Below are positions 25,744 through 35,056 of a stretch of 64,000 nt of DNA, in pieces; position 1 is the stretch's first letter, and each line of letters starts with the position of its first letter. The position numbers were made by a program, and so were the translations under genes. The notes under the pieces are model-generated. The model searched no databases and was not told where the DNA came from. It was given only the letters and a program-made list of their open reading frames with translations. This DNA comes from a halophilic archaeon SHRA6. Its GTDB lineage: Archaea; Halobacteriota; Halobacteria; Halobacteriales; Haloferacaceae. The stretch is taken from positions 62,001 to 126,000 of the forward strand of contig SOPS01000005.1 of NCBI GenBank assembly GCA_005239175.1. Direction: 5' to 3'.

Positions 25744-26103
25744 ATGCCCGTTCGTATCGAAGAGTTCGAAACAGGCGATCTTCCAAATGGTCCGAGCGTT
25801 CCCAAGCAGGTACTCATCTACCTGTATACAAATCGGGACAAAGCGTTCACCCGGTCGGAAATTGCGACCGGAATCGAGGAAGACCCGAACACGGTCGGCA
25901 CTGCCCTTTCCCGCCTGAAACGTCGTGATCTCGTCCGACATAAGGGTGAGTACTGGGCGATCACGAGAGATCTGGAACGCGTACAGGATGCGTACGACCT
26001 CCATACTGTGACGGAGCAGCTCAACGACGAGGAGGGGGGAATCGACCCGGACGAGTGGGATGCGGCCGCTCCGGACGAGCCACATCCCAGCGAGAAGGAC
26101 TGA
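25744..26103 (+). CDS. Winged-helix protein, probable antitoxin/regulator (copy 2)
   Basis: The 119-residue paralogue of the protein at 25046-25408 shares the N-terminal MP-[IV] start, AFTRSEIAT helix-turn-helix, VGTALSRLKRRDLVRHKGEYW recognition helix and wing, and an acidic C-terminus (GGIDPDEWDAAAPDEPHPSE). The downstream MazF-like gene begins 3 bases after the stop. Its predicted role is DNA-binding antitoxin, by position and by analogy only. Confidence 0.75.
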   Translation: MPVRIEEFETGDLPNGPSVPKQVLIYLYTNRDKAFTRSEIATGIEEDPNTVGTALSRLKRRDLVRHKGEYWAITRDLERVQDAYDLHTVTEQLNDEEGGIDPDEWDAAAPDEPHPSEKD

Positions 26104-26106
26104 GAA

Positions 26107-26436
26107 ATGCAACCGGAACGAGGCGATGTCGTCCGCAGTTCCGATCCGTTCAAATCAGGTGAGGACAGCCAGCGACCGTGGCTGATCGTCAACAACAGTT
26201 CGTACCCGTTCGCCGACGAGCAGTTCCTCGCAGTCGCCGTCTCGACCAAGGAGTACGAAGACTCGCTTGCGCTGCGTTCCGAGGTGTGGGAAGTCGGCGG
26301 TGTCCCGCGCGAGTCGTTCGTCTCGCCGTGGGCCGTTCACTCGCCACGGATCGAGGACCTGGTAGCGTGGCAGGGCCGGGTTACTGACGAATTCGTCGGT
26401 ACTGTCGTCGATAAAATAGAGACGTATCTACGATAA
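26107..26436 (+). CDS. PemK/MazF-like toxin (copy 2)
   Basis: The 109-residue protein has the PemK/MazF signature ERGDVVRSSDPF, RPWLIVNN, FLAVAVSTKEYED and FVSPWAVHS, and ends in a helix VGTVVDKIETYL. It is homologous to copy 1 on the opposite strand. It is closely spaced after the winged-helix gene, and is followed by a TATA-like element and the structured region before udk. Confidence 0.7.
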   Translation: MQPERGDVVRSSDPFKSGEDSQRPWLIVNNSSYPFADEQFLAVAVSTKEYEDSLALRSEVWEVGGVPRESFVSPWAVHSPRIEDLVAWQGRVTDEFVGTVVDKIETYLR

Positions 26437-26440
26437 TTCG

Positions 26441-26448
26441 AAATATAC
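26441..26448 (+). promoter_or_regulatory. TATA-like element before the structured region
   Basis: AAATATAC lies 5 bases after the toxin stop and would place a transcript start near 26470, at the beginning of the base-paired region. It could promote a stand-alone RNA or a long udk leader. Confidence 0.4.
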
Positions 26449-26469
26449 GCCCGGAACACTAACGGCCGG

Positions 26470-26700
26470 TATCATCCCGAGGCGGCATGCCGCGTCAACC
26501 GGGAAACCCTCGTGCCGGGGTACCGTATGCGGTACGGCAACCGTTTGTCGCGCGTCCGGGTTCTCCGTGCGATCATCGCTTCCATGTGGAAGTACTCTGC
26601 CGGGGACTAAAGACGCGCACTCGACTTTACTACCCGGAATCACAAACAGTTGTCGTCCGAGATGGCCGATCGACCCGTATGATCGGACCGAAACCCGTAG
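26470..26700 (+). ncRNA. Candidate structured RNA or long udk leader
   Basis: The 295-base gap before udk is rich in pairable segments. There is a 12-base perfect palindrome at 26482-26493 and a GTACCG/CGGTAC hairpin with TATG loop at 26520-26535. A long-range stem joins 26539-26548 with 26642-26651 (nine of ten pairs) and continues as TCCGGGT/ACCCGGA (26555-26561 with 26632-26638). It encloses a CTTCC/GGAAG hairpin (26579-26592). A CCGATC/GATCGG stem lies at 26666-26686. The segment does not match tRNA, SRP RNA or RNase P RNA as I know them. A GC-rich palindromic genome raises the chance background. Confidence 0.4.
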
Positions 26701-26731
26701 GTTCAAACCCGATCGCACAGAACTCAGGCTG

Positions 26732-27418
26732 ATGACCATTCCGTCGTTCGTAATCGGGATCGCCGGCGGCACGGGCGCCGGCAAGACGACGGTCGCCCAA
26801 CTCGTGACTGAAAGCGTGGGGGATTCAGTCACGCGAATTCCAGTCGACAACTACTACAAGGATCTCTCGCACCTGCCGCTTGAGGAACGGTCGGATGTGA
26901 ACTACGACCACCCCTCGGCGTTCGAGTGGAGTCTCCTCCGCGAACAACTCGGCGCGCTGTTGGAGGGCAGATCGATCGAAATGCCCGAATACGACTTCAC
27001 GATCCACAACCGGAAGCCAGAACGGATCACTGTCGAACCGACCGACGTCATCGTGCTTGAAGGCATTTTTGCCCTGTACGACGACGATATTACGGAGATG
27101 CTCGATCTCCGGCTCTACGTCGAGACCGACGCAGACGTCCGAATCCTCCGGCGAATTCAACGAGACGTGATCGATCGAGGCAGAGACCTCGAAGGCGTCA
27201 TCGAACAGTATCTGACGACAGTCAAGCCGATGCACGAGCAGTTTATCGAGCCAACAAAGAGCAATGCAGATATCATCATCCCCGAGGGAGCCAACACCGT
27301 CGCGGTGGATCTCCTAGCAGAGAAGATCCGCGCTGAGGTCGACGGATCAACAACCCGAAACTGGGAGCGCGGGTCGATCGAGGGAGAGCTTGCTGACGAC
27401 CTCGGCGTCGAAAAGTAG
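26732..27418 (+). CDS. udk: Uridine kinase
   Basis: The 228-residue enzyme phosphorylates uridine and cytidine in pyrimidine salvage. The P-loop GGTGAGKTT is at residues 12-20. Downstream are DNYYKDLSHLP, NYDHPSAFEW (nucleoside binding), YDFTIHNR and an RRIQRDVIDRGR lid segment, all classic for the family. The ATG at 26732 is fixed by the N-terminal P-loop distance; the open frame upstream is the structured region, not protein. Confidence 0.95.
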   Translation: MTIPSFVIGIAGGTGAGKTTVAQLVTESVGDSVTRIPVDNYYKDLSHLPLEERSDVNYDHPSAFEWSLLREQLGALLEGRSIEMPEYDFTIHNRKPERITVEPTDVIVLEGIFALYDDDITEMLDLRLYVETDADVRILRRIQRDVIDRGRDLEGVIEQYLTTVKPMHEQFIEPTKSNADIIIPEGANTVAVDLLAEKIRAEVDGSTTRNWERGSIEGELADDLGVEK

Positions 27419-27438
27419 AAATTACGTCCGGGAAGCGA

Positions 27439-27756
27439 TCAGCCGCGGGTTCTGACGAACTCGTCGGCACCTTCGTAGAACCAGTAGCCGGCGTTTCGCA
27501 TCGCTCGTCCGACCGCTTGGTGGAATTCCACGAAATCGGCGAACTCGTCCTCGTCGACGTGCTCGAAGATCTCTCGAACCGAGACGACGGTTTCGTGGTC
27601 GATTCGGATGGGATCGTCTCCGTAGGCCTCGACAAATTCGGCCGCGTCCAGCGGGAAGTCCTCGTCTTCGTCGATCTTCTTTGCGAGGACGGCGTGGCCG
27701 TAGTTGCGGCCGCCTTCGCTGCCCTTCTCGCCGTCGGGATCGTGTGGCCAATCCAT
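27439..27756 (-). CDS. DUF5785 family protein
   Basis: The 105-residue acidic protein starts MDWPHDPDGEKGSEGG. Its conserved NYGHAVLAKKID and RIDHETVVSVREIFEHV segments match a haloarchaeal family known as DUF5785. No motif suggests an enzyme. It is convergent with udk and divergent from priS, with about 150 bases between the two starts. Confidence 0.85.
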   Translation of the reverse strand: MDWPHDPDGEKGSEGGRNYGHAVLAKKIDEDEDFPLDAAEFVEAYGDDPIRIDHETVVSVREIFEHVDEDEFADFVEFHQAVGRAMRNAGYWFYEGADEFVRTRG

Positions 27757-27908
27757 GCGTTATCGTTGCAAATGATCGATGATAGTCGTTACGTTCGACC
27801 GCGATCGGGCTGTCTCATGGCTCGCCACAGGGTTACGTGGTGACGATCGAGGGCTGTGGCTCCACGGAACGACAACGCATTTAGCGTCACGTCCACAACG
27901 CCGTTGCG

Positions 27909-29075
27909 ATGGACGATCGGACCAGACGCTACCTCCGCGGCCGCTTTGGGGACTACTACCGTCGGGCAGACGTGCCGCTCCCACCGGCCGCAAACCTCCG
28001 CGAGTGGGGCCACATTCCGTGGACCGCCGGATCGGGGACGACGATGGTCCGACACCAATCACAGATGGACCTCGGTTCGCTCGATGACTTTCTTGAACGA
28101 ACCGCGCCTCGGCACGCGTACTTCTCGGCCGCGCGGTACCGCGATCCCGGCGCGAGTACGATGAGCGACAAAGGGTGGACCGGTGCAGACCTTGTGTTCG
28201 ATCTCGACGCCGATCATCTCCCGGGTGTTGATCCCGACGCGGCGACATACGCAGAAATGCTCGCGTCGTGCAAAGAGGCGTTGTTCCGCCTGCTGTCGTT
28301 CTTAGAGGAGGATTTCGGCTTCTCTGAGATGGAGGTCGTCTTTTCGGGAGGGCGGGGATACCACGTCCACGTCAGAGACCCATCGGTTCGATCGCTCGAC
28401 AGTGCCGCCCGTGGAGAGATCGTCGACTACGTTCGTGGCCACGGACTCGACGTTGATGACGTCATCACAACCGTTTCACAGGCCGGCACGAACCAGCGGG
28501 TGCTCAAAAACGACGGCGGGTGGGGCCGACGAATCCACAGGGCACTCCTAGAACTCACCGCAGACCTGCAGGCGGCAGATAAGTCCGCGGCGATCGATCG
28601 ATTGCAGTCGTTCGACGGCATCGGTTCAGGGCGGGCTGAAACAATCTACGGGGCGGTGACACGAAATCGTGCGGCGATCAAGGCCGGGAACATGGAGGCC
28701 GGCGGACCAGGCATCCGACTGTTGGTTCGGACGCTCGCCGAGTCGGTCGTCGACGAACAGAACGCGCCGATCGACGAGCCAGTCACGACCGACGTTCGCC
28801 GACTGATCAGACTTCCGGGGACGCTCCACGGCGGCAGCGGACTCGTCGTGACATCGATCGACCGCGACGATCTCGACGCCTTCGAGCCGCTTTCGGACGC
28901 GATTCCCAATCGATTCGTCGGTCAAGAGATCACGATCGAAACCGCCGAGTCTCGGACCGTCGAACTCAACGGCGACAAGACTAAGATACCACAGGGAGTT
29001 AGTACCGTACCGGAATACCTCGGCGTGTTTCTCATGACCCGCGGCGAGGCGACGAAGGCGCCCGAACCAACATGA
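27909..29075 (+). CDS. priS: DNA primase small (catalytic) subunit
   Basis: The 388-residue catalytic subunit of the archaeal/eukaryotic-type primase makes RNA primers with PriL. The N-terminal [20 protein letters not shown] is typical. The metal-binding DLD triad sits in VFDLDADH (about residues 95-102), and SGGRGYHVH (about 147-155) is the conserved nucleotide-binding motif. Its stop overlaps gins51 by four bases, linking priming and replisome assembly in one operon, as in other haloarchaea. Confidence 0.96.
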   Translation: MDDRTRRYLRGRFGDYYRRADVPLPPAANLREWGHIPWTAGSGTTMVRHQSQMDLGSLDDFLERTAPRHAYFSAARYRDPGASTMSDKGWTGADLVFDLDADHLPGVDPDAATYAEMLASCKEALFRLLSFLEEDFGFSEMEVVFSGGRGYHVHVRDPSVRSLDSAARGEIVDYVRGHGLDVDDVITTVSQAGTNQRVLKNDGGWGRRIHRALLELTADLQAADKSAAIDRLQSFDGIGSGRAETIYGAVTRNRAAIKAGNMEAGGPGIRLLVRTLAESVVDEQNAPIDEPVTTDVRRLIRLPGTLHGGSGLVVTSIDRDDLDAFEPLSDAIPNRFVGQEITIETAESRTVELNGDKTKIPQGVSTVPEYLGVFLMTRGEATKAPEPT

Positions 29076-30163
29076 ATCTTGATGAGCTCAGATCGGTCCA
29101 GGAAGCCGAACGCCGCAAGGACAGCCTCCAGCACCTGCGCGACGATTTCTACGAGGCAGTCGCGGCGTACATCTCTGACCTCAAATCGAGCCGCGATCGA
29201 CGCGCCGAGGCGGTCGATCAGCCCTTCTCGGACGAACAGGTGAGACAGCTCTCCGACGAGATCGAAACCGCCGAAGACATCGTCGAGTCGCTGTACGAAC
29301 GGCGAGTCGGCAAGGTTGTCAAGCTTTCGAGCTTCGCGGCCGCCGATATGCCCGTCGAAGAGCAGGGAATGACGAGCCAGGAACACGAACTGTTCTGTGA
29401 CCTCGTCGATCGAATCAAACACAACAAATCGACAGTTCTAGACGTTCTCGCTGGTGAACCGACGGCAAGTGCAAGCGACAGCGAACCATCTTCGCAAGCG
29501 ACACCACCCACCAGCGAGAGCGCGAGCGCGCCATCCGCGGACACAAAAGCATCGGCCGAGAGTGTGCTCGCAGACGCGATGTCTGCTGGGAGAGACACCA
29601 CCGCTACACCCGCTGATGCTGTTGATGGGAGCGAATCCGAGCCAGCAGCAGAGGCTGGTCCGGCCCCATCGTCAGCAGAGGCTGGTCCGGCCCCATCATC
29701 AGCGGAGCCCTCCGCAAGTGCAGACGGAGGTACAGGCGCCGACGCAAACACGGCTGGAGATACTGGTGCAAAGGGAGGTGCAGACGCTTCACCGCCAGCC
29801 TCAGATAACAATGGTTCACCGGGGACGATCGATTCCGCAGATTCCACAAAAACACCCGATACTGCGCACGATGACGTTCCGCCAGATGTCCCGATCGATA
29901 CCGTGGAACGCTCTACTCAATCGGAGACTGACCGCTCCGTAGGGAATCCGGAAGTCGATCCTGCACCTGTGAGCGATGGAGGCAGTACTGAGACTGACGG
30001 CGACGCCGATCGGCGGCGAACGCTCCGGATCACCGAAGATGTCGGTTCAATCCTCGGCGTCGACGAGCGCGAGTACACACTCCGTGCAGACGATGTTGTC
30101 CAACTGCCCGAGCTAAACGCGACGCCGCTGCTTGAGCGCAACGCTGCAGAGCCAATCGACTAA
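29072..30163 (+). CDS. gins51: GINS complex subunit Gins51
   Basis: GINS binds MCM and RecJ/Cdc45-like proteins in the replicative helicase. Residues 1-125 form the helical A domain ([41 protein letters not shown]). The C-terminal 55 residues ([20 protein letters not shown]) are the small B domain; A before B is the Gins51 order. Between them lies a Ser/Ala/Asp-rich linker of about 180 residues with a duplicated SSAEAGPAP unit, much longer than in non-haloarchaeal homologues. Translationally coupled to priS. Confidence 0.93.
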   Translation: MNLDELRSVQEAERRKDSLQHLRDDFYEAVAAYISDLKSSRDRRAEAVDQPFSDEQVRQLSDEIETAEDIVESLYERRVGKVVKLSSFAAADMPVEEQGMTSQEHELFCDLVDRIKHNKSTVLDVLAGEPTASASDSEPSSQATPPTSESASAPSADTKASAESVLADAMSAGRDTTATPADAVDGSESEPAAEAGPAPSSAEAGPAPSSAEPSASADGGTGADANTAGDTGAKGGADASPPASDNNGSPGTIDSADSTKTPDTAHDDVPPDVPIDTVERSTQSETDRSVGNPEVDPAPVSDGGSTETDGDADRRRTLRITEDVGSILGVDEREYTLRADDVVQLPELNATPLLERNAAEPID

Positions 30164-30165
30164 AC

Positions 30166-30825
30166 TCAGTAGCCGAGTGACTCGCGGACGAGCACAATCG
30201 TCGTCCGATCTTCTGTCGCTTCGAATCGATAGATTAGCTGTTTTGCGATCACACTCTCGGTGCCGTAGGCTTCTTGAGCGCGTTCGTTCTCAAGGGGGTA
30301 CGCAACTGATTCGACGCGATCGAGTGCGACATCAAGGTCATCGACAATCTTGTTGACACCGCTTACGAGAAGGAGGTTTTTCGCGGCGAACGGATACGCG
30401 CCGATTCTGCTTCCAGAGGCGTCTGCAGCGACGAGTTCGCCGGTCTGCGCAATCGCATTGACACTGCCGAGGAAGTACTCCGCAGTCTGGGCGTTTCGGC
30501 GTGCGTCCGCTCGCTTTTCGTCGTCGTCGATCGACCAAATCTCGTTGGCGAGTACCTCCCAACCGTGGTCTTCTGACTCGAGATACGACATGAATCCGAT
30601 TTCTTCGAGCGTTGTCGAGTGCCCGTTCATCACTGACGCGTCTTCTGGGATCGTGTCGACCAGATACTGAAGCGCGTCCTCTGCAGTGTCGACGACGACA
30701 GGCGCAAATCCTCGCTCGGAAAGCGCGTCGACTGTTGCCGCAATCTGTTCATCGGTTGGGTTGTCGTCGAGTGATTCGTCAATTGCTACGTCGTCGACGT
30801 AGTCGGCTTTTGTCTGTTGAGACAT
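30166..30825 (-). CDS. LUD-domain protein (LutC/YkgG-like)
   Basis: The 219-residue protein matches the LUD domain: VMNGHSTTLEEIGFM, AEYFLGSVNAIAQTGELV, ASGSRIGAYPFAAKNLLLV and a VAYPLENERAQEAYG segment. In bacteria LutC works with LutA and LutB in lactate oxidation, but neither partner is adjacent here, so the substrate is open. The ATG at 30825 gives the acidic MSQQTKADYVDD start; the nine upstream in-frame residues are unlikely. Stops of this gene and gins51 are two bases apart. Confidence 0.85.
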   Translation of the reverse strand: MSQQTKADYVDDVAIDESLDDNPTDEQIAATVDALSERGFAPVVVDTAEDALQYLVDTIPEDASVMNGHSTTLEEIGFMSYLESEDHGWEVLANEIWSIDDDEKRADARRNAQTAEYFLGSVNAIAQTGELVAADASGSRIGAYPFAAKNLLLVSGVNKIVDDLDVALDRVESVAYPLENERAQEAYGTESVIAKQLIYRFEATEDRTTIVLVRESLGY

Positions 30826-31095
30826 GGTGAATAGACAACAATCGAGCCGCATACAGAGACGGATCGACCGGTCTGTCTGTTATTCGTGCGACGGATACAA
30901 AACCACTCGCGGACACCACCGCCACCAGGTGACATCGATACTATCGGAACATGGTATCACTGAGCAAGTGTACTGCGGTGCTGAATTTGGTGTTCAGCCG
31001 TCAGATAGTCATGATTGTTGTAGGTAGATTACGCCGATAGCGGCAAGGAACGTTAGGTTTCGCGGTCAATGAGAGTTTCTTGCCAGCACGGCCGA

Positions 31096-31103
31096 GTATA
31101 TTA
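31096..31103 (+). promoter_or_regulatory. TATA box for the ABC binding-protein gene
   Basis: GTATATTA is centred 26 bases before the ATG at 31126. The preceding 230 bases back to the LUD gene contain no recognised gene. Confidence 0.55.
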
Positions 31104-31125
31104 CATTCCAGCATCTCATGAGAAT

Positions 31126-32775
31126 ATGAGCGAATACCCAACGCCAACACGTCGGCGTGTGCTCCGATCGGTTGGTGCCGGTGCTGTCGGTGTCTCGATC
31201 GCCGGCTGTGTCGGTGGCGGAAACGGTGATAGCGGTAACGGCGATTCAAGCGGAGACAATGAAAACAGCGGGTCAGGTAACGGAGGATCGGGCGGTTCGA
31301 ACCGACTCGTGTACGCCCAGCAGGTCGATCCAATCCAGTTAGATCCGCTTGTCGTTGGCGACATCTACTCCTACCAGGTCATAAATCGCGTCTTCGATCC
31401 ACTCTATGAGTTTGGAGAAGGGACGGAGTTGGTTCCGAAACTCGCAGTCGACGAACCAACCGTCGAACGTGACGGGCAACGATATATTATCGAGATCACG
31501 GACGAGGCGCAGTTCCATGACGGTGAGCCAGTCACTGCCGAAGACGTCGAACATACCTACACTGCGCCGGTTGAAGAGGAGGATCTCGGTGACGACGCAC
31601 TCGAGACAATCGACACGATCGAACTTATCGACGATCGGACCGTCCAGATCGATCTTGAGTTCCCATTCGTGCCGTTCGAAATCGAAGTGCTGACCAACAA
31701 TATCGTCTCGAAGGCGGCCCGAACCGCCGATCGCGAGGCGTACAACACGGAGCCCCCGATCGGCTCAGGCCCCTATCAGCTCACGACCTGGCGACAGGGC
31801 GAGGTTGCAGAGCTGACGCGGTGGGACGACTACTGGGACGAACTCCCGAACGTCGAGACGGTCGAACTCGTCCCCGTGGAAGAGGACACAACCCGCGCGA
31901 CGCGGCTGCAGACCGAAGAGAGTGATGTGATCGACGGGATTCCGCCACAGATCTGGGATACTGTCGAAGGGATCGATGGTGCCGAACTTCGGGACGTCCC
32001 GGGAATCAACTACTACTTTGCTGCGTTCAACTGCAACCAGGGTCCGACTGCGGACCCCATGGTTCGCGAGGCGATCGATTACGCGTTCTCGATGGACCAG
32101 GCTGTCGAGAACTTCGTCGAGCCAGCCGGAACCCGAAACTACGCACCACTGCCGCTCCCGGTCGTCGAGGAATGGGACATGCCGATCGACGAGTGGAGCG
32201 AGATTCCACACGACAAAGACGGCGATCGGGCGCTCGAACTCATGGAGGAGGCAGGTGTCCCGGATGACTACGAGTTCACCATTCTCTCGCCACCAGACGA
32301 TATCCGTGAGCAGATCGCCGTGAGTATCGGCAACGGCCTCGAAGAAATTGGCTACGATACGCAGGTTCAGCGCCTCGAGTGGGGATCGTTCCTCGACAAT
32401 ATCGACACCGGCGACGACGAGGACTACAACATCTACCTGCTTGGCTATCTCAACCCGCCGGACCCGGACCTGTATTTCACTCCGCTGTTCCACGAGAGCA
32501 ACGCGGGGAACGCGCCAAACGGAGTATTCTACGAGAACGACGACGTAATGGAAAAGATCACCACTGCCCGACGTTCGACCGACTTCGAAGAGCGCCGCGA
32601 GCTGTACATCGACGTGGCGACCCAGCTGCTCGAAGACCGCGTTCACCTGGCTGGATACAGTCCAAAAACAACGATCGGTGTGCGAGAGTACGTCGATGAC
32701 TTCGTTGTTCACCCACGCCAGCGACTCAATCCACGGATGGTTGGTCCGACGAACAACGTCTCGATCAACAAATAA
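31126..32775 (+). CDS. Peptide-type ABC importer, lipoprotein substrate-binding protein
   Basis: The 549-residue family 5 extracellular solute-binding protein (oligopeptide/dipeptide/nickel type) begins with a Tat signal and lipobox: TRRRVLRSVGAGAVGVSIAGC, giving a lipid-anchored protein exported folded. A Gly/Ser/Asn/Asp linker follows. The core contains DPLVVGDIYSYQVINRVFDP, EAQFHDGEPVTAEDVEHTY, GSGPYQLTTWRQGE and REAIDYAFSMDQAV motifs of the family. It heads an operon with two permeases. No ATPase gene follows, so it depends on ATPases encoded elsewhere, perhaps at 39733-42083. The ligand is not predictable. Confidence 0.92.
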   Translation: MSEYPTPTRRRVLRSVGAGAVGVSIAGCVGGGNGDSGNGDSSGDNENSGSGNGGSGGSNRLVYAQQVDPIQLDPLVVGDIYSYQVINRVFDPLYEFGEGTELVPKLAVDEPTVERDGQRYIIEITDEAQFHDGEPVTAEDVEHTYTAPVEEEDLGDDALETIDTIELIDDRTVQIDLEFPFVPFEIEVLTNNIVSKAARTADREAYNTEPPIGSGPYQLTTWRQGEVAELTRWDDYWDELPNVETVELVPVEEDTTRATRLQTEESDVIDGIPPQIWDTVEGIDGAELRDVPGINYYFAAFNCNQGPTADPMVREAIDYAFSMDQAVENFVEPAGTRNYAPLPLPVVEEWDMPIDEWSEIPHDKDGDRALELMEEAGVPDDYEFTILSPPDDIREQIAVSIGNGLEEIGYDTQVQRLEWGSFLDNIDTGDDEDYNIYLLGYLNPPDPDLYFTPLFHESNAGNAPNGVFYENDDVMEKITTARRSTDFEERRELYIDVATQLLEDRVHLAGYSPKTTIGVREYVDDFVVHPRQRLNPRMVGPTNNVSINK

Positions 32776-32865
32776 CAGCCAGTACTGGCCAGTCGCGGCG
32801 CCGTCGACTGATCGACAACTAAAACCGGCTGTCGGAGAAGACACTGACAAACTTGACGCGATCAC

Positions 32866-33864
32866 ATGAATCTCGCTAGGTACGTACTGTGGCGAATCGT
32901 CCAGACAATTCCCGTTCTGTTGGGAATCACGACGATTACGTTCCTGTTGACGAATGCGATGCCCGGAAGCCCGGTCGACATCATGGTCGGCCCAGAGATG
33001 GACGAGGCGCTCAAAGAGGCACTGAAAGAGCGATATGGCCTCAATCGTCCGCTTCACGAACGATACCTGATCTACATTTCGAACGTGCTCCAGGGCGATC
33101 TCGGCGTGAGCTTCTACTACGATGAGCCGGTGACCCAGAAGATCCTCGAGCGGTTGCCGGTCACGGCGTTACTTGTCGGATCAGCGTATACGTTTGGTCT
33201 GGGGATTGCGATCCCGCTTGGGGTGTTGTCGGCGGCGTACAGAAACCGCTGGATCGATCACGTCTCACGGGTGATTGCACTGTTTGGGGTCTCGACGCCG
33301 TCGTTTTGGATCGGCCTGGTGTTGATCATCGTCTTCGCGTTCCATCTTGGCTGGTTGCCTTCCTCGGATCTCGTTCGCCCGTGGCGATCGCCCGCACAGG
33401 TGACAAACGCCTCGACGTGGCTTGAGGTGTGGTATCTCTCAGCGCGCAGCCTGGTTCTGCCGACGATCGCGCTCGGAACGCTACAGATGGCCGCCGCGAT
33501 GCGTATCGAGCGGTCCTCGATGACTGAAACGCTCGGCAAAGAGTACATTCGTCTGGCCCGCGGCTACGGCGTCCCAGAGCGGACCGTCTTGCGGCGACAT
33601 GCCTTCCGGGCGGCCCAACTACCGGTGGTGACGATCGTCGGACTCAACGTTTCGACGGCGCTTGGGGGATCCGTACTCATCGAGACGGTGTTCAATATCA
33701 ACGGGATGGGGCGACTCATCATCACGGGCATTCAAACACAGGATTATCCGCTCGTCATGGGAACGACGCTGTTTTTCGGCGTGTTATTCCTCGTTGGCGT
33801 CATTATCACAGACATTTCGTATGCGTACATCGATCCACGGGTGACCTACGGTGATGCTGAATGA
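32866..33864 (+). CDS. Peptide-type ABC importer permease (DppB-like)
   Basis: The 332-residue inner-membrane permease has six predicted helices. The N-terminal LARYVLWRIVQTIPVLLGIT and the LTNAMPGSP segment are typical of DppB/OppB. The cytoplasmic EAA loop is EYIRLARGYGVPERTVLRRH, and the C-terminus reads TDISYAYIDPRV. It is second in the operon, 90 bases after the binding protein. Confidence 0.93.
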   Translation: MNLARYVLWRIVQTIPVLLGITTITFLLTNAMPGSPVDIMVGPEMDEALKEALKERYGLNRPLHERYLIYISNVLQGDLGVSFYYDEPVTQKILERLPVTALLVGSAYTFGLGIAIPLGVLSAAYRNRWIDHVSRVIALFGVSTPSFWIGLVLIIVFAFHLGWLPSSDLVRPWRSPAQVTNASTWLEVWYLSARSLVLPTIALGTLQMAAAMRIERSSMTETLGKEYIRLARGYGVPERTVLRRHAFRAAQLPVVTIVGLNVSTALGGSVLIETVFNINGMGRLIITGIQTQDYPLVMGTTLFFGVLFLVGVIITDISYAYIDPRVTYGDAE

Positions 33865-33929
33865 GCCGCCGGACACGCCGTTCGTTGTGTTACCAGCAGT
33901 TCGTCCGCAATCGACGGAGGTGGTTTTGA

Positions 33930-34874
33930 ATGGCGATCGGTGAGAGACAGGAGGCAGGATCGGACGATGTCGAAACCCGTGCGGTCGGGTGGCGACACAC
34001 AGTGAAGGCTGTTCGTGAAGACACGACCGCCCGGCTCGGGCTGTATCTCATCGGGGCGTTGACGCTTCTGGCGGCGTTCACGTGGTTCGATTATCTCGTT
34101 TTCGACTACGCGATCGCCGAGACAGTGTGGTATCACCCTGAAAACGATCCGGACGTTGTAGACTCACTCTTGCCGCCGGCGTTCGTCGACGGCGGGACGT
34201 GGGCGCATCCGCTTGGAACTGATCATCGCGGCCGAGACCTTCTGGTCAGAGTGATCTACGGAACGCGGATTTCGATCACGGTTGGCTTTCTTTCGACGGC
34301 GATCGGGATGATCGGGGGGACGGCAGTTGGAGCGATCGCGGGCTACTACGGCGGCTTAGTGGACGACATCCTCATGCGACTCGCCGAGACCATCTACGCG
34401 ATTCCGTTCCTGGTGCTCGTGATTGCGTTTATGGCTGCATTCGGCCGCAGCATCACGTATGCGATGGTCGGTGTCGGCGTCGCGGTGATCCCCGTCTTCG
34501 CCCGTCTCATCCGCAGCCGCGTGGTCACCGTCCGAGAGATGACGTACATTTCAGCCGCCCGCGCTGCCGGGGTTAAGAATCGATGGATTATCTTGCGACA
34601 CATCATTCCAAACAGCTTCGCGCCGGTGATCGTCCAGGGTACCCTGCAGATCGGGATTAGTATCCTCATCATCGCCGGGCTGTCGTTTCTCGGCTACGGC
34701 GCGCAGCCGCCGACGCCGGACTGGGGACAGATGCTATCAGAATCGCGTGGGTACATGCTTCCACAGCCGTGGTTCAGCATCTGGCCGGGGCTCGCAATCT
34801 TGTTCACCGTGATGGCGTTCAACCTCTTTGGCGATGGGTTGCAGGATGCCGTCGATCCACAACTCGAGGACTGA
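33930..34874 (+). CDS. Peptide-type ABC importer permease (DppC-like)
   Basis: The 314-residue permease has an N-terminal cytoplasmic segment, a periplasmic loop with HPLGTDHRGRDLLVRVIYG (the diagnostic DppC/OppC motif), and an EAA loop TYISAARAAGVKNRWIILRH. It ends LFGDGLQDAVDPQLED. An alternative start a few codons downstream (34014) would remove part of the cytoplasmic tail. It is the last gene of the first transporter set; the next genes are unrelated and on the opposite strand. Confidence 0.92.
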   Translation: MAIGERQEAGSDDVETRAVGWRHTVKAVREDTTARLGLYLIGALTLLAAFTWFDYLVFDYAIAETVWYHPENDPDVVDSLLPPAFVDGGTWAHPLGTDHRGRDLLVRVIYGTRISITVGFLSTAIGMIGGTAVGAIAGYYGGLVDDILMRLAETIYAIPFLVLVIAFMAAFGRSITYAMVGVGVAVIPVFARLIRSRVVTVREMTYISAARAAGVKNRWIILRHIIPNSFAPVIVQGTLQIGISILIIAGLSFLGYGAQPPTPDWGQMLSESRGYMLPQPWFSIWPGLAILFTVMAFNLFGDGLQDAVDPQLED

Positions 34875-35056
34875 GAGATCGATCGAACCGGCCTTATTGA
34901 AACCCTCAAAGACAGATAATACCTCCGTGGTGAATATAGCGTAGTGTATACAGCACCACTGGTGGCAGGTGCCAAATATACCAAGTCAGTAGTGGGTCCG
35001 GAGTCAACGGCCAGTGGTAGCTCTCACAGTCAGCCAGGCCTACCGATCGTTTCTGA

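Noticed and set aside
26640-26715. tRNA gene suggested by GGTTCAAACCC
   Set aside because: The bases around the loop do not form a 5-bp T stem, and there is no matching acceptor or anticodon arm.
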